Of a stretch of DNA of 7,127 nt, positions 5,571 to 7,127 are shown one piece after another. The position numbers were made by a program, and so were the translations under genes. Source of the DNA: Puniceicoccales bacterium (GTDB lineage Bacteria > Verrucomicrobiota > Verrucomicrobiia > Opitutales > LL51); assembly GCA_031290315.1 (NCBI GenBank), contig JAITNS010000041.1, positions 1 to 7,127 of the forward strand. Reading direction: 5' to 3'. Position 1 is the stretch's first letter. Each line of letters begins with the position of its first letter. The notes beneath the pieces were generated by a model. It searched no databases, had not been told where the DNA came from, and saw only the letters and a list, made by a program, of their open reading frames with translations.

Positions 5571-5879
5571 ATGGAAAAGGTGAACGATGGGCAAGATTTT
5601 TTAGTGACGGTTTTTCACGATTCGGAAGAAGGTAATGGGAGAATTCATCGTGCGTTGATGATGTTAGGTTACAAACGTTCTTTTGTTCGAAATGGAGAGT
5701 CATTTGATTTGCCAGAAAATATGTTTATTCGAAAGATAAATGGAGAGAATCCGCAAGAGATTCGAGACAGGGAAATACAGACAGTTACGAAATTACTAGC
5801 AAAAAAATCAATTGAGCACAATAAATTAGGATTTTTTGTCGGAGAAGATTGGACAAAGATTGTAAGCGTCGAAGAATAA
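5571..5879 (+). CDS. Small protein of unknown function (102 aa)
   Basis: I do not recognise this protein. It is 102 aa from the ATG at 5571. GGGAAGGG ends right at that ATG, too close for normal initiation; the in-frame GTG at 5580 is 9 bp from it and may be the real start (99 aa). There are no membrane segments. The layout suggests a compact alpha/beta fold: strand FLVTVFH near residue 10, helix with RIHRALMMLGYK, then SFVRNGESFDLPENMFIRKI, a charged helix around 60-80, and a last strand GFFVGEDW. The order strand-helix-strand-strand-helix-strand is ferredoxin-like, as in Cas2/GhoS-type proteins, but no catalytic motif is visible. It follows the permease by 86 bp and converges with the phosphatase gene. 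Base composition is like its neighbours. Confidence 0.7.
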   Translation: MEKVNDGQDFLVTVFHDSEEGNGRIHRALMMLGYKRSFVRNGESFDLPENMFIRKINGENPQEIRDREIQTVTKLLAKKSIEHNKLGFFVGEDWTKIVSVEE

Positions 5880-5910
5880 GATTGTGTGCTATGCGATGGA
5901 TACTTTGAAT

Positions 5911-5941
5911 GGGTTTCGGATGAAATCCCTTAGTAGTTTTT
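5911..5941 (+). terminator. Possible terminator of the small gene
   Basis: GGGTTTC (5911-5917) pairs with GAAATCCC (5922-5929) with a single bulged T and a GGAT loop; TTTTT follows at 5937-5941 after a short gap. It lies 31 bp past the stop codon at 5879, in the 105-bp space between two converging genes. Confidence 0.45.
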
Positions 5942-5984
5942 ATGTCTTGTGAAATAATTAAAGGGCGAAATATTAAATAATTTT

Positions 5985-6770
5985 TTAACTTTTTGCTAAG
6001 CTAGAAGCTCCTGTAACATCACCCAGACGGTTTTTCACTCCTGAAAATGTTATCATTCCACCTGCAGATTTACTGACAATTTTTAGGCCTTTAAGACCGG
6101 TACATGCTTCCGTAACATGATTAGCGCCACTATCATTCACCATTTTATTGTTATTAAGCATTTCGCGATCATCTAAAGCATGATAGGGCTCCGGTACTAT
6201 GCCCCCACTCATCTCAATTTCTGCTGCTAAGTTATTAATTTCAATATTAGCCACACCCGTTCTATCTTTTCCGCTTTTGCAATTAAAGGTAGTTGATAAT
6301 CCTAATTTATAGCTCAATAATGCGATACGCGCTGGCATGGCATAGGGTTCTGATCCATCAGTTGCGTATTTTCCAGACTGCCATATGTCTGCAATTTGAT
6401 GGGCAAGCTGAACAACAACTTTTTTATCCTCATCGGAGACAGTCTTCAATTTTAAAAATTTTCCTACTATAGAATTTTTTTTAAATATTCCTTGCTCATT
6501 TTTTATATTAATATTTTGAGAGTCAAAATTGCTCCGAACGATATTTTTACTGTTGCCTAATAAATGCCTCATACTGTTTGTATTTTGCTCTTTTAGAACG
6601 TTACTATCTACCAAAAGAGTATTAAGTGTAGAGCTATATTGTTGTAAATTTACAGGGAAATCAAACAATAGTGGTGGTGCGAGTTTGACAAAAACACTAT
6701 TTCCGTCTGGTGCTGGAACTTTTAATTTTATGGGTTGGTTTTGCTCTGCCAATCTTTGAAATTCATCCAT
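5985..6770 (-). CDS. SopB/IpgD-like inositol phosphate phosphatase, C-terminal catalytic part of a frameshifted gene
   Basis: SopB/IpgD enzymes are secreted effectors of enteric pathogens that remove phosphates from host phosphoinositides. This 261-aa frame holds the CX5R active site NCKSGKDRTG with Cys164 and Arg170, intact. The catalytic Cys is 97 residues from the C-terminus, as in SopB and IpgD (about 100). A downstream SGANHVTEACTGLKGLK stretch parallels the SGN.EIQ..NTG..G.K region of SopB. The ATG at 6770 is probably not a real start: the frame is open to 6809 and the preceding residues (ILPKSQ) continue the protein from the upstream frame. It overlaps that frame by 43 bp. If translated alone it would lack the N-terminal part and may be inactive. 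Another phosphoinositide phosphatase family with the same signature, such as SidF of Legionella, is possible. Confidence 0.8.
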   Translation of the reverse strand: MDEFQRLAEQNQPIKLKVPAPDGNSVFVKLAPPLLFDFPVNLQQYSSTLNTLLVDSNVLKEQNTNSMRHLLGNSKNIVRSNFDSQNINIKNEQGIFKKNSIVGKFLKLKTVSDEDKKVVVQLAHQIADIWQSGKYATDGSEPYAMPARIALLSYKLGLSTTFNCKSGKDRTGVANIEINNLAAEIEMSGGIVPEPYHALDDREMLNNNKMVNDSGANHVTEACTGLKGLKIVSKSAGGMITFSGVKNRLGDVTGASSLAKS

Positions 6771-7117
6771 TTGTGACTTGGGTAAAATTTGTCTGTACCT
6801 ATACCCAATCTACCACCTGGAGTCATTAGTTGGGTATTAGATAATTGTAAAGTAAAAGGTTTTTCTTTCGAGTTGGTTTCTGTATTTTGCAATTGTTCTA
6901 ATCCGTATTTTTGAACTAAACATGCCGTTAAAATTTCTTTACTTGCACTTTCTTTTCCCCTTGTACATCCATGGCGAATTGCTTGAAATAAGGGCTTTTC
7001 CTGTCCAGGAACCTTTATTTCTGTTTCCCATAAATTCATCGCATGGTCCGTATTACGGTCCATGGAAGAACTTCCTTGAGGTTGATTTGTTCCTCCTAAA
7101 TAAGAAAAACAGCCCAT
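6728..7117 (-). CDS. SopB/IpgD-like phosphatase, upstream part of the same frameshifted gene, 5' partial
   Basis: This frame gives 129 aa from the ATG at 7117, but it stays open to the window edge and the ATG has no ribosome binding site, so the gene probably starts outside. LFQAIRHGCTRGKESASKE and LMTPGGRLGIGTDK are, from memory, like the region ahead of the catalytic domain in SopB/IpgD. After GTDK the frame runs on as FYPSHKWMNFKD to a stop at 6728, which looks out of frame. One extra base in the A/T run at 6784-6790 would join it to the catalytic part as GTDKILPKSQMDEFQ. The joined product would be about 377 aa from 7117, shorter than SopB (561) and IpgD (538), which also points to missing N-terminal sequence. 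Confidence 0.7.
   Translation of the reverse strand: MGCFSYLGGTNQPQGSSSMDRNTDHAMNLWETEIKVPGQEKPLFQAIRHGCTRGKESASKEILTACLVQKYGLEQLQNTETNSKEKPFTLQLSNTQLMTPGGRLGIGTDKFYPSHKWMNFKDWQSKTNP
6784..6790 (-). other. Likely frameshift site in the phosphatase gene
   Basis: On the minus strand the sequence reads AAATTTT. Restoring one A (or T) moves the reading from the upstream frame into the catalytic frame without a stop. The shift must lie between 6809 (just after a TAG in the catalytic frame) and 6728 (stop of the upstream frame). The AAATTTT run is the only simple-repeat candidate I see there. Confidence 0.65.
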
Positions 7118-7127
7118 TTGTTTAGCT

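Noticed and set aside
6784..6790. Programmed -1 ribosomal frameshift site in the phosphatase gene
   Set aside because: The bases around AAATTTT do not form a proper X XXY YYZ slippery heptamer in the upstream frame, and I see no clear stimulatory hairpin; an indel is simpler.
1..7127. CRISPR array, insertion sequence or transposase
   Set aside because: No regularly spaced repeats, no transposase-like frame and no terminal inverted repeats were found on reading both strands.

Overview
The window reads as a low-GC bacterial chromosome segment from a host-associated organism. Housekeeping genes (infA, mnmE, an LptF/LptG-type permease, tRNA-Leu) sit between genes of eukaryotic flavour or with host-directed counterparts: two Myb-repeat proteins, a stomatin-like protein close to plant HIR proteins, and a SopB/IpgD-type inositol phosphate phosphatase. 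The residue pattern of MnmE (EIDCHGNP, GCRMAEPGEFTKRA), of IF-1 ([19 protein letters not shown]) and of the permease C-terminus (YPNLIIWLPNI) recalls Verrucomicrobiota/PVC proteins more than gammaproteobacterial ones. My best guess is therefore an intracellular or symbiotic Verrucomicrobiota-like bacterium (Opitutae side). This rests on remembered family patterns, not on a search, and a Legionellales-type host remains possible.

Left part (1-1261). Two genes in the same direction encode Myb DNA-binding repeats. The first is cut by the window edge and ends at a strong intrinsic terminator. The second is a complete R2R3-like Myb protein of 180 aa with a hydrophobic N-terminus and a proline-rich, acidic tail. 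A tRNA-Leu(UAG) gene on the minus strand follows, with its 3' end facing the Myb genes, which makes it a candidate border of an acquired segment.

Middle part (1262-5484). A single SPFH/stomatin-like gene converges on the infA-mnmE pair across a hairpin. infA and mnmE are 10 bp apart on the minus strand. The IF-1 has a basic C-terminal extension, and the mnmE stop codon lies in an 18-bp tandem duplication that repeats the FCIGK motif. Divergent from infA is an LptF/LptG permease gene; a good ribosome binding site places its start at a TTG.

Right part (5485-7127). A small protein gene of unknown function converges on a SopB/IpgD-like phosphatase gene on the minus strand. The phosphatase is split over two overlapping frames by what looks like a one-base loss in an A/T run, and its 5' end probably lies beyond the window. 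The active-site signature CKSGKDRTG is intact.

The core genes serve tRNA modification, translation initiation and lipopolysaccharide export. The Myb and phosphatase genes look like tools for acting inside a eukaryotic cell, on host DNA and host phosphoinositides. That is inference from domain content; no secretion genes are present in the window.
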